Source: JAMLHH01 sp037189845
GTDB lineage: Bacteria > Bacteroidota > Bacteroidia > Chitinophagales > JADIYW01
Length of the DNA: 64,000 nt
Assembly (NCBI GenBank): GCA_037189845.1
Contig: JBBCIS010000001.1
Span: forward strand, 620,001 to 684,000
Direction: 5' to 3'
Shown in pieces: positions 8,925-16,106 of this stretch. Position numbers and translations under genes: made by a program. The notes under the pieces were generated by a model. The model was not told the DNA's origin and did not search any database. It saw only the letters and a program-made list of their open reading frames with translations. Within the stretch, counting starts at the first letter, position 1. The number at the start of each line of letters is the position of its first letter.

Positions 8925-10547
8925 TTATCTTTTAAATATTGATTTCAATGCGCCTAAAAGCCCTCTGGAGACCTCTCTGCTGACAGTGTTGGTAAGCTGC
9001 CTTTTTACATTTTTCATCAATACATTTTCCAGAGAATTCGCTCTGCGTTTAGCTTCTTCTTTCTCCAGCTTTTCCCGTTCTTTAGCCAGACGCGCATTTT
9101 CTCTTTCCTGTTCTTTTCTTAGTCTTTCCTGAACCTTTGCATCTTCAATAGCTTGTTTTTCCTGAGCTTTGTTGGCTGCAGCCTGCTCTTTGACCGTAGT
9201 GGCTGCATCTATCTTTTTACTCAGGATCTCATAAGCACTTTCTCTGTCGATGGTTTGGTTGTACTTGTGAAACAACACAGAATTATCCAATATGCGTTTT
9301 TTCTCTTCATCTGTCAAGATATCCATTCTGGATTCCGGCGATGCCATCAATGTATGTACCAGCGGTGTCGGAATACCTTTTTCGTTCAATGCAGTAATGA
9401 AAGCCTCCCCGATACCCATTTGTGTCAGGGTCTCATCAATCTTGTAAAAATCTGTAACCGGATAATTGTCAGCTACGAGCTTGATATCTTTTCGGTCTTT
9501 GGCAGTGAAAGCTCTGAGCGCATGCTGGATTTTCAGGCCTAATTGCCCCAAAACGCCCGAAGGTATATCTGACGGGCTTTGTGTACAGAAAAATACACCT
9601 ACTCCTTTGGAACGGATCAGCTTTACAACCTGCTCCAGCTGCTGAACCAATGCGCTGGACGCCTCGCTGAACACCAGATGCGCTTCATCGATAAAGATCA
9701 CCAGCTCAGGTTGTTCTGCATCGCCTTTCTCCGGAAATGTTTCATATACTTCCGAAAGCAATTGGAGCATGAAAGTTGAAAACAGCTTCGGCTTGTTTTG
9801 TATATCATCTAATCTGATGACGTGAATAAAGCCTCTTCCCTGGATATCTTTTCGCAGAAAATCTTTTACATCAAATGATGGCTCTCCGAAAAATAAATCT
9901 GCACCCTGGCTTTCCAGCTCAATGATTTTTCTCTGGATAGTGCCGATGGTCGCAGAGCTGACCTTACCGTATTCTGCTTCTAAAACTTCCTTACCTTCAT
10001 CGGTAATATAAATCAATACTTTTTTGAGGTCTTCCAGGTCAATCAAAGGCAGCGCGTGATCGTCACAGAACTTATAGACCAAAGCCAGAACACTTTGCTG
10101 TGTATCGTTGAGTGATAATATTTTGGATAACAGGATAGGGCCGAATTCAGTTGCAGTGGCTCTGAGCCGTACTCCGTTTTGTTCGGACAGTGACATGAGC
10201 TCCACCGGGAAATTAGTCGCCTGCCACGCATCGCCCGAAAGTCTGGAACGCTCTTCAACGATATGATTGGAAGCTCCCGGCATTGCCAGTCCGCTGAGGT
10301 CGCCTTTGATATCCATGAGCAATACACTGACGCCATTTTTGGAAAGACCTTCCACTAATTTTTGAAGAGATTTGGTTTTTCCTGTACCGGTAGCTCCTGC
10401 TATGAGACCGTGGCGGTTCATGGTTTTGAGAGGAACTTTCACTGTGACACCTTCCTGCGTCTGTCCATTGACGATACCTGTGCCCATGATGATACTTTTC
10501 CCTTTGAACTGGTAGCCGCTTTCTATAGTTTCTTTAAATGCCTGCAT
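8925..10547 (-). CDS. HerA-type ATPase, DUF853/YjgR family
   Basis: A 540-aa ATPase. Walker A GATGTGKTKS lies near residue 50, preceded by RHGLIA; Walker B LVIFIDEAHLVF lies near residue 285, followed by a sensor stretch (GVGVFFCTQSPSDIP) in which the TQ-P pattern is typical of FtsK/HerA-like proteins annotated as DUF853 (E. coli YjgR). The last 100 residues are a charged coiled coil (EKQAIEDAKVQERLRKEQE and on) followed by a short basic tail. No nuclease partner (NurA) is adjacent. The cellular role of the family is not established. It is the first gene of a probable three-gene operon. Confidence 0.85.
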   Translation of the reverse strand: MQAFKETIESGYQFKGKSIIMGTGIVNGQTQEGVTVKVPLKTMNRHGLIAGATGTGKTKSLQKLVEGLSKNGVSVLLMDIKGDLSGLAMPGASNHIVEERSRLSGDAWQATNFPVELMSLSEQNGVRLRATATEFGPILLSKILSLNDTQQSVLALVYKFCDDHALPLIDLEDLKKVLIYITDEGKEVLEAEYGKVSSATIGTIQRKIIELESQGADLFFGEPSFDVKDFLRKDIQGRGFIHVIRLDDIQNKPKLFSTFMLQLLSEVYETFPEKGDAEQPELVIFIDEAHLVFSEASSALVQQLEQVVKLIRSKGVGVFFCTQSPSDIPSGVLGQLGLKIQHALRAFTAKDRKDIKLVADNYPVTDFYKIDETLTQMGIGEAFITALNEKGIPTPLVHTLMASPESRMDILTDEEKKRILDNSVLFHKYNQTIDRESAYEILSKKIDAATTVKEQAAANKAQEKQAIEDAKVQERLRKEQERENARLAKEREKLEKEEAKRRANSLENVLMKNVKRQLTNTVSREVSRGLLGALKSIFKR

Positions 10548-10723
10548 TTCTATTATTTATTAAAAATCTGATAATAAATCCATCTTTTCAGACCTGTTTG
10601 TAAATCTAACAGAATCTCTTTAAAAGCCTGAAAATTGAATGTATAAAATTGTTTTTAGGAATTAAAATGCATAAGAATCAGCAGCAGCTTTCGCATTTAA
10701 ATATGATGTCATTATCTATTGCA

Positions 10724-10807
10724 TGCCGCTAATGCACGAATACTATTATAGTTGGCTGCTCAGGAAGATAATGGAAATACTTTACTCCTTTATCGGTGAA
10801 TTTGTAG
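10724..10807. repeat. second CACTAATA-type element (degenerate)
   Basis: ATGCCGCTAATGCACGAAT at the left and TTTATCGGTGAATTTGTAG at the right mirror the ends of the 6181-6304 element, with a shorter and different interior. It lies in the 10548-11135 gap. Apart from this element and the direct repeats at 10992-11072, I see nothing gene-like in that gap. Confidence 0.4.
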
Positions 10808-10991
10808 CTGTTCTTTTAAAAGCATCCTGAAAAATCAATGCGAGAGCCTGTAATCAACCGGATAGTTGAGTTTGTAAACTATTGTAGAATCGAATTATGC
10901 TTAGCAGTTATTTAACGCAGACCAGTGAACAATGAAGGCGTTCACATGAATTCAATCTATAGAATATTTGCGAATTGTTATAATTTATTGA

Positions 10992-11072
10992 TATGACAAT
11001 TATTTGAGAAAGCGCATGTTGAATTTTAAGTATTTGAAATGTGAAAAATTCTTTATTTTATGACAATTATTT
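10992..11072. repeat. pair of 14-bp direct repeats upstream of the 11136 gene
   Basis: TATGACAATTATTT occurs at 10992-11005 and again at 11059-11072, 67 bp apart, 64 bp upstream of the start codon of the small secreted-protein gene. The second copy is close enough to be an activator or repressor site. No partner regulator is apparent nearby. Confidence 0.4.
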
Positions 11073-11135
11073 CTTAAAACACATTCTCGCGAATAGTATG
11101 GATATTTACATTGATTATAAACTAAATCTATATTT

Positions 11136-11528
11136 ATGAAGACTTTTAGTAAAATTTTCGCTTTGGCTGCAATTGTCGTAGCAGGATTGAATATGGCAAC
11201 AGTAGAAGCTAAAGATCCAAAAGCTGCAAAGCAATATGATTATCAGATGATGACAACCAAGTCTATCGCTGAGCAAAGAACGAATTTGTTATCTTCTTTA
11301 GTAACGTTATCTGCAGAACAAAAAGAAAAAGTTTTTCAAGTGGAATTGAAGCTGGCAGAACAACAGATAGCGCTGAAAGATAAATTCAAAGGTAGTACTG
11401 ACCGTGAAGCTGTCAAAAAAGCGCATGCAGAAGTGCTTTCAGCACATGATGAAGCTATCAAAGGGATATTGACTGAAGAGCAATATGCTTCTTTGAAATC
11501 TTCTGCTGCTGCACCTGAGAATAATTAA
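11136..11528 (+). CDS. small secreted helical protein, Spy/DUF4890-like
   Basis: A 130-aa protein with a signal peptide (residues 1-25, IFALAAIVVAGLNMATVEA). The mature part is helical and charged, with two LTxEQ-type turns: VTLSAEQKEKVFQVE and ILTEEQYASLKSS. This pattern is seen in CpxP/Spy-like periplasmic chaperones and in Bacteroidota DUF4890 proteins. I infer a periplasmic stress or folding role only from this likeness. The gene is monocistronic and ends at a strong bidirectional terminator. Confidence 0.65.
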   Translation: MKTFSKIFALAAIVVAGLNMATVEAKDPKAAKQYDYQMMTTKSIAEQRTNLLSSLVTLSAEQKEKVFQVELKLAEQQIALKDKFKGSTDREAVKKAHAEVLSAHDEAIKGILTEEQYASLKSSAAAPENN

Positions 11529-11550
11529 TTGTTGTCCTTACAAAGAAGAG

Positions 11551-11583
11551 AAAAGCGTCCATATTTTATGAGACGCTTTTTTG
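11551..11583. terminator. bidirectional intrinsic terminator between convergent genes
   Basis: AAAAGCGTC (11551-11559) pairs with GACGCTTTT (11572-11580) across a 12-nt loop, with T-runs on both strands. The stop codon of the minus-strand antiporter gene (11566-11568) lies inside the loop, so the right arm of the stem also encodes the last residues of that protein. Confidence 0.85.
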
Positions 11584-12861
11584 TTGTATTTTGGCTTCAG
11601 CTTCATTTTCGACTTCCTGTGTACAGGTTTGCAGCTGATCTTTCCCATAGAAAAGACCGTAGAACGGCATTGTAATTCCGGTATTTGTCATGAAAAATAA
11701 TGCTACACAATACAGCGTACTGAACAGAATGACTGAGAAACAGATGGACTGAATAATAGTTCCGTCTATATGGCCTTGCTGCAGAGGCAGTGTCGCAATC
11801 ACAGCTGCACCCAGACCCTTAGGAACCATAAATGACATGACGGTCTTGTCCAGAAGCGGCGTATCTTTTTTAGCAATAATTTTTACCGTAAAGATTCTGA
11901 CAATGTATACAGCCAGTGTGATCAATGCGCCCCAAAGCAACCAGTCAAATCTTGTGATCTGAATGCTGACACCGATGAAAACAAAGAAAAATGTACGCAG
12001 CAAAAATACCATTTCACTGAAAAAGCTTCTTTCATCTTCCGGTAGCACAATGCTTTGATTGGGAATGATCTTTTCGAGTAATTTAGGTTCAAAGTATCTC
12101 AGATTGCCAATCGCAATACCGAATGAAAGCGCTGTCAGCGGTCCGCTGAAATTAAGGTATTCTGTGACTCCGTATAAGATAAATAGGAATGCAGGTGTAG
12201 AAAATTTTGTGCTTTTGAGCGTAGGGAACTTATTGATAATAAATGACCATAAAAATGCTCCTGTGATCCCTATGAATAATGCTATCAGCAATGACAAAAC
12301 AAAATTTGTTGCGATAGTTGTCGGGTTGATCTGGCCTGTCATCATTAATCCTAAAATACTTAGGGGAATTGCCAGCGTAAAAACATCTGTTTCTGCTGAC
12401 TCCATGATAAGCGTAGTCGATGTTTTGGGAGTTACAGCTATTTTTTTGACCAATCCTACGACCACTGCCGAAGATGTTCCGCCCAGCGTAGAGCCAATGA
12501 ACAAGCAGGTGAGGTAAGGCAGACCGAATATCATCCTGCATAACAAAGCAATGGTTATCCACGTGGTGAAAAATCCAAGTGCTGTAATCCCGGCGGATTC
12601 CTTGAAAGAGCTTTTGACTTCTGATATTTTCAAATCAGTACCACTTTCAAACAGGATGAAGATCAGCACAAGATTGCTGAACAGGGAGCCGAATTTGCCG
12701 AATGAAGCTGGATCTACTATGTGCAGGATGGGTCCCAACAGCATTCCTATCAGCATCAGGCCCAAAACATCAGGAATGCTCCTGCGTTCAAAAACACCGC
12801 TCAGATAATGTCCCCAGAATATGAAAAGACCTATCAGGATAATGATAACAGATGTCTGCAT
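11566..12861 (-). CDS. cation:proton antiporter, CPA family
   Basis: A 431-aa protein made almost entirely of hydrophobic segments (about 12). Motifs typical of Na+/H+ exchangers of the CPA superfamily are visible: LGLMLIGMLLGP in the second segment, LIFILFESGTDL in the third, GSTLGGTSSAVVVGLVKK in the fifth, and ESAETDVF in the sixth, the place of the ion-binding acidic pair. The short cytoplasmic tail lacks TrkA-type regulatory domains. It should exchange Na+ or K+ for H+ at the inner membrane. Its 3' end is built into the terminator shared with the convergent 11136-11528 gene. Confidence 0.85.
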   Translation of the reverse strand: MQTSVIIILIGLFIFWGHYLSGVFERRSIPDVLGLMLIGMLLGPILHIVDPASFGKFGSLFSNLVLIFILFESGTDLKISEVKSSFKESAGITALGFFTTWITIALLCRMIFGLPYLTCLFIGSTLGGTSSAVVVGLVKKIAVTPKTSTTLIMESAETDVFTLAIPLSILGLMMTGQINPTTIATNFVLSLLIALFIGITGAFLWSFIINKFPTLKSTKFSTPAFLFILYGVTEYLNFSGPLTALSFGIAIGNLRYFEPKLLEKIIPNQSIVLPEDERSFFSEMVFLLRTFFFVFIGVSIQITRFDWLLWGALITLAVYIVRIFTVKIIAKKDTPLLDKTVMSFMVPKGLGAAVIATLPLQQGHIDGTIIQSICFSVILFSTLYCVALFFMTNTGITMPFYGLFYGKDQLQTCTQEVENEAEAKIQQKSVS

Positions 12862-13126
12862 GTAGTTATGGTATTTGCGTTCAGAAGCTGTGTGATTGAA
12901 AGATATGTAATGTTATGTGAAAAATTTCAGTTTGGAAAGAGCCAGAGTTTTTACAGGTGTAAAATAAAGTTATCAGAGCGGAGATTTTTCCGGCAAAGGA
13001 TAGCAGCGGATTTCTGCGCTGTCCTGAAAGGCGGGGCAGAATATGAGCGGAAAGCCTGGTCCGGAGGATGCCGCATGAAATAAATCTTAAGAAAAACCTA
13101 TAGTTTTTTGCTCGTGTCTGAATGCG

Positions 13127-13134
13127 TATCTTTG
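13127..13134 (+). promoter_or_regulatory. -7 element of the ABC-F gene promoter
   Basis: TATCTTTG fits the Bacteroidota TAnnTTTG consensus exactly and ends only 7 nt before the ATG at 13142. A TTTTTTG tract ends 16-17 nt upstream of it (a shorter gap than the usual 19-21). Transcription would then begin at or next to the start codon, giving a leaderless or nearly leaderless mRNA. The rest of the 12862-13141 gap shows nothing I can name. Confidence 0.55.
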
Positions 13135-13141
13135 AGGGCAG

Positions 13142-15007
13142 ATGAATTACCTGTCAGTCAACCAGCTCAGCAAATATTACGGGGCAAGATTATTATTCAA
13201 TGACCTCTCATTTTTTATAGAAAAAGGCCAGAAGGTCGCTTTAATCGCCCGGAATGGTAGCGGGAAATCTACTTTGATGAAGATATTGCAAGGCGTAGAG
13301 CCTCCTGAATCCGGTGATGTGAAATGGGCGAAAGATTTATCTGTAGGTTTTTTGCTGCAGGAGCCTCAGCTGGATGATAACATGACTGTTTACGAGGCAA
13401 TTATGAATGCTGATCACCCTTTGCTGCGCACTTGTCTGGCGTATGAAAAGGCATTGGAGGGTGAAGGCGATATGACCAGGGCAATGGATGAGATGGACCG
13501 TCTGCAGGCATGGGATTATGAGGTGAAAGTGAAGCAGATCCTTTCCCGGTTCAAGATTCATTATCTGGAGCAAAAGGTGGGTTCTTTGTCCGGAGGACAG
13601 AAGAAAAGGCTGGCATTGTCCATTTTACTACTGCTCGAGCCTGAGTTCCTGGTGCTGGATGAGCCTACCAACCACCTGGATATGGATATGATCGAGTGGC
13701 TGGAAAATTATCTCAGCACCGGGCAGATGACGCTTTTGATGGTGACACACGACAGGTATTTCCTGGAAAATATCTGTGATGAAATCATTGAGCTGGAAGA
13801 AGGTAAAATCTACCGTCACAAAGGGAACTATAGCAGATATCTGGAAAATAAGCTTTTGCGTGAAGATAATCTGAGATCCAATGTCGCCAAAGCGCAGAAT
13901 ACCATGCGCAAGGAACTGGAGTGGATTCGTCGCCAACCGAAAGCAAGAACGACAAAATCAAAGGCGAGAGTAGATGCTTTCGATGATCTGAAAGACAGAG
14001 CTTCTCAGAGAGTGAAGGATGAGCAGGTGCAGCTGGAAATCAAAATGAACCGTCTGGGAGGAAAGATCCTGGAGCTGCACAATATCAGCAAATCTTATGG
14101 CGATAAGAAGCTGATAGATAAGTTTTCATACAAGTTTGCCCGTGGTGAGCGTGTTGGTATTGTCGGTAATAACGGCTGTGGGAAATCGACCTTTCTGAAT
14201 ATCATCATCGGAGATGAACCATACGACAGCGGCAATCTCATACACGGTGAAACTGTAGTGTGGGGATATTATCATCAGCAAGGGTTGCAATTAAAGGCAG
14301 ACAAGCGGGTGATAGAGGTGATCAAAGATATCGCTGAAGTGATTCCGGTAGGTAAGGGGACACTTTCTGCTTCACAGATGCTGGAACGTTTTCTTTTTGA
14401 TAATGGGCAGCAGCACCAGTTCGTGTCTACACTGAGCGGAGGCGAGCGCAGAAGATTGTATCTGCTCACTATACTGATGAAAAATCCGAACTTTTTGATT
14501 CTGGATGAGCCTACCAATGATCTGGATATCCTGACATTGCAGATCCTGGAAGAGTTTCTGATGGAATATCCGGGTTGTCTGATACTGGTGAGCCACGACA
14601 GGTATTTTCTGGATAAGCTCACAGACCACCTGTTCATTTTTGAGGGAGAAGGAAAGATCAAGGATTTTAACGGCAATTTCCGGGAGTATCGCCAGTATGC
14701 CAAAGATCAGGAAAGGCAGAAAAATGAGGAGCCGGAAAAATCTGCAGTAGCGACCATTCCTGTCAATAATGCTCCTGAATCCGTTGTGGCAAAGAAGAAA
14801 ATGAGCTTCAAAGAGAAGCAGGAATTCGAAAAGCTGGAAAAAGATATTCAGACGCTGGAAGTAGAGAAAGCCAGAGCGACAGAAAAAATCTCTTCCGGTA
14901 ACATTGATCATCATCAGCTACTGGAATTATCAGGCAGAATTGAGCAGATTATTCAGGAGCTGGATGAGAAGGAAATGCGCTGGCTGGAGCTGAGTGAGCT
15001 GGCTTAG
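13142..15007 (+). CDS. ABC-F family ATPase, Uup-like
   Basis: A 621-aa protein with two ABC domains and no membrane segments. First domain: Walker A ARNGSGKST (36-44), signature LSGGQKKRLAL, Walker B LVLDEPTNHLD. Second domain: Walker A GNNGCGKST, signature LSGGERRRLYLL, Walker B LILDEPTNDLD. The linker (about 235-300) has the basic helical P-site tRNA-interaction motif (WIRRQPKARTTKSKAR). The C-terminal 65 residues form a coiled coil (FEKLEKDIQTLEVEKARA) as in Uup. ABC-F proteins act at the ribosome to relieve stalling; this one is the housekeeping type rather than an obvious antibiotic-resistance type. Monocistronic. Confidence 0.92.
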   Translation: MNYLSVNQLSKYYGARLLFNDLSFFIEKGQKVALIARNGSGKSTLMKILQGVEPPESGDVKWAKDLSVGFLLQEPQLDDNMTVYEAIMNADHPLLRTCLAYEKALEGEGDMTRAMDEMDRLQAWDYEVKVKQILSRFKIHYLEQKVGSLSGGQKKRLALSILLLLEPEFLVLDEPTNHLDMDMIEWLENYLSTGQMTLLMVTHDRYFLENICDEIIELEEGKIYRHKGNYSRYLENKLLREDNLRSNVAKAQNTMRKELEWIRRQPKARTTKSKARVDAFDDLKDRASQRVKDEQVQLEIKMNRLGGKILELHNISKSYGDKKLIDKFSYKFARGERVGIVGNNGCGKSTFLNIIIGDEPYDSGNLIHGETVVWGYYHQQGLQLKADKRVIEVIKDIAEVIPVGKGTLSASQMLERFLFDNGQQHQFVSTLSGGERRRLYLLTILMKNPNFLILDEPTNDLDILTLQILEEFLMEYPGCLILVSHDRYFLDKLTDHLFIFEGEGKIKDFNGNFREYRQYAKDQERQKNEEPEKSAVATIPVNNAPESVVAKKKMSFKEKQEFEKLEKDIQTLEVEKARATEKISSGNIDHHQLLELSGRIEQIIQELDEKEMRWLELSELA

Positions 15008-15090
15008 ATGTCAGAAAATCACTTCAATAGGTATTATAATGTGAATTGTTTTACATTAACGTAAAATATTTTTCAATTCTTTTCGTTTAT

Positions 15091-15122
15091 GGTTGCACAC
15101 ATATTGATTTTGTATAACTTTA
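15091..15122 (+). promoter_or_regulatory. promoter of the RRM protein gene
   Basis: GGTTG (15091-15095), a 19-nt gap and TAACTTTA (15115-15122) approximate the Bacteroidota TTG-N19-TAnnTTTG promoter. The inferred 5' leader of 35-40 nt contains TCTCTT paired with AAGAGA, a small stem just ahead of the start region. Confidence 0.5.
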
Positions 15123-15167
15123 CACATATCTCTTGACAAAAGAAGAGACGATTAATTAACTTTTAAG

Positions 15168-15830
15168 ATGAATATTTACATTGCCAACATTCCCTTCAGG
15201 GCAAACGAAGATGAAGTAAGGGAACTTTTTACACGCTACGGAGATGTAGCATCTGTCAGAATAGTTTTAGACAAAGAAACACAGAAAAGTCGTGGTTTTG
15301 GTTTCGTTATCATGAACAATGATGGTGAAGCTTCAGATGCTATTCAGGGTTTGAATGGTTTTAATTTATTTGGCAAAGCATTGTCAGTGAGTGAAGCCAA
15401 ACCTAAGGAGCCTCGTCAGGATGGACCGAAGAGGAGCTTTTCAAACAATGACTCCCGGCCATATACTCCAAGAGATCAGGGTGACAGACCGAACAGACCA
15501 TATACTCCTAGAACGGATGGCGACAGACCTAACAGGCCTTTTACGCCAAGAACAGAAGGTGGTGGCAATGGAAGACCTTACACGCCAAGACCAAATGGTG
15601 ACAGACCATATACTCCAAGAACCGGAGGCAATGAATTTCAGGCTGCTCCACCGGTGTTTCCGAATGATAATGTAAAGTCTAAAAGAGAGAAAGAGTTCAA
15701 AAAAGATAAGCCTGAAAGAACCGGCTTTGATGCTGATAAGAAACTAAAAAAGGAAACTAAAAATACGACAAAGTACAATCGTTTTGATGACGATGATGAT
15801 GAAATGGACTACAAAATAGGCAAGTACTGA
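15168..15830 (+). CDS. RRM RNA-binding protein with PYTPR-repeat tail
   Basis: A 220-aa protein. Residues 1-80 are one RNA-recognition motif with RNP2 IYIANIP (residues 3-9) and RNP1 RGFGFVIM (about 44-51). The region 90-165 is low-complexity and repeats the unit RPYTPR about five times, spaced by DGDRPN-like segments; it is positively charged and probably disordered. The tail is Lys-rich and ends in a DDDDDE run. Single-RRM proteins of this size are common in Bacteroidota and are thought to act as RNA chaperones. An intrinsic terminator follows 26 bp downstream. Confidence 0.9.
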   Translation: MNIYIANIPFRANEDEVRELFTRYGDVASVRIVLDKETQKSRGFGFVIMNNDGEASDAIQGLNGFNLFGKALSVSEAKPKEPRQDGPKRSFSNNDSRPYTPRDQGDRPNRPYTPRTDGDRPNRPFTPRTEGGGNGRPYTPRPNGDRPYTPRTGGNEFQAAPPVFPNDNVKSKREKEFKKDKPERTGFDADKKLKKETKNTTKYNRFDDDDDEMDYKIGKY

Positions 15831-15855
15831 TTTTGAATTTTCATACATATATAGA

Positions 15856-15884
15856 ACGGGCAGATGCAAATCTGTCCGTTTTTT
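15856..15884 (+). terminator. intrinsic terminator of the RRM gene
   Basis: ACGGGCAGA (15856-15864) pairs with TCTGTCCGT (15871-15879) with one G-U pair, 6-nt loop, followed by a run of six T. It separates the RRM gene from the CRISPR locus. Confidence 0.8.
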
Positions 15885-15977
15885 ATTTGGGCAAAAATTA
15901 CTTAAGCTATATAGATTTTCTGACAGCAGTGAATATTATAGGTGTTTGGAAGAAGTTGTTGTCATGGAAAATAGAAA

Positions 15978-16066
15978 TAAAAAATGCCCCGCAGATAGGC
16001 GAGGCGCTAGATGTTTTCACAACGGAATAATCCTTATTGTGAATTGCTTCCAAATTGAACAGCTAA
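15978..16066 (-). ncRNA. tracrRNA of the type II-C system
   Basis: Found by complementarity. Minus-strand 16060 to 16036 is an anti-repeat that pairs almost without interruption with the first 24-25 nt of the crRNA repeat (GTTGTGAATTGCTTTC and onward), with a few G-U pairs. Downstream on the same strand comes AAGGATTATTCCGTTGTG, the nexus-like segment I know from Bacteroidota II-C tracrRNAs, then AAAACATCTA. The end is a terminator: GCCTCGC (16005-15999) pairs with GCGGGGC (15992-15986), followed by TTTTTT. The 5' end is uncertain (I set it just beyond the anti-repeat). The gene is divergent from cas9, about 45 bp away, so the two promoters must overlap or abut. Confidence 0.88.
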
Positions 16067-16106
16067 TATATAGATATTTCGTATTTTAACATAACTATTC
16101 GGTGTT

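Noticed and set aside
12721..13083. A 120-codon plus-strand frame over the start of the antiporter gene
   Set aside because: It is antisense to the well-supported antiporter coding region for most of its length and has no family pattern.
15833..16030. A 65-codon open frame on the plus strand between the RRM gene and cas9
   Set aside because: It overlaps the terminator of the RRM gene and the whole 3' part of the tracrRNA, has no recognisable protein pattern, and is best explained by chance.
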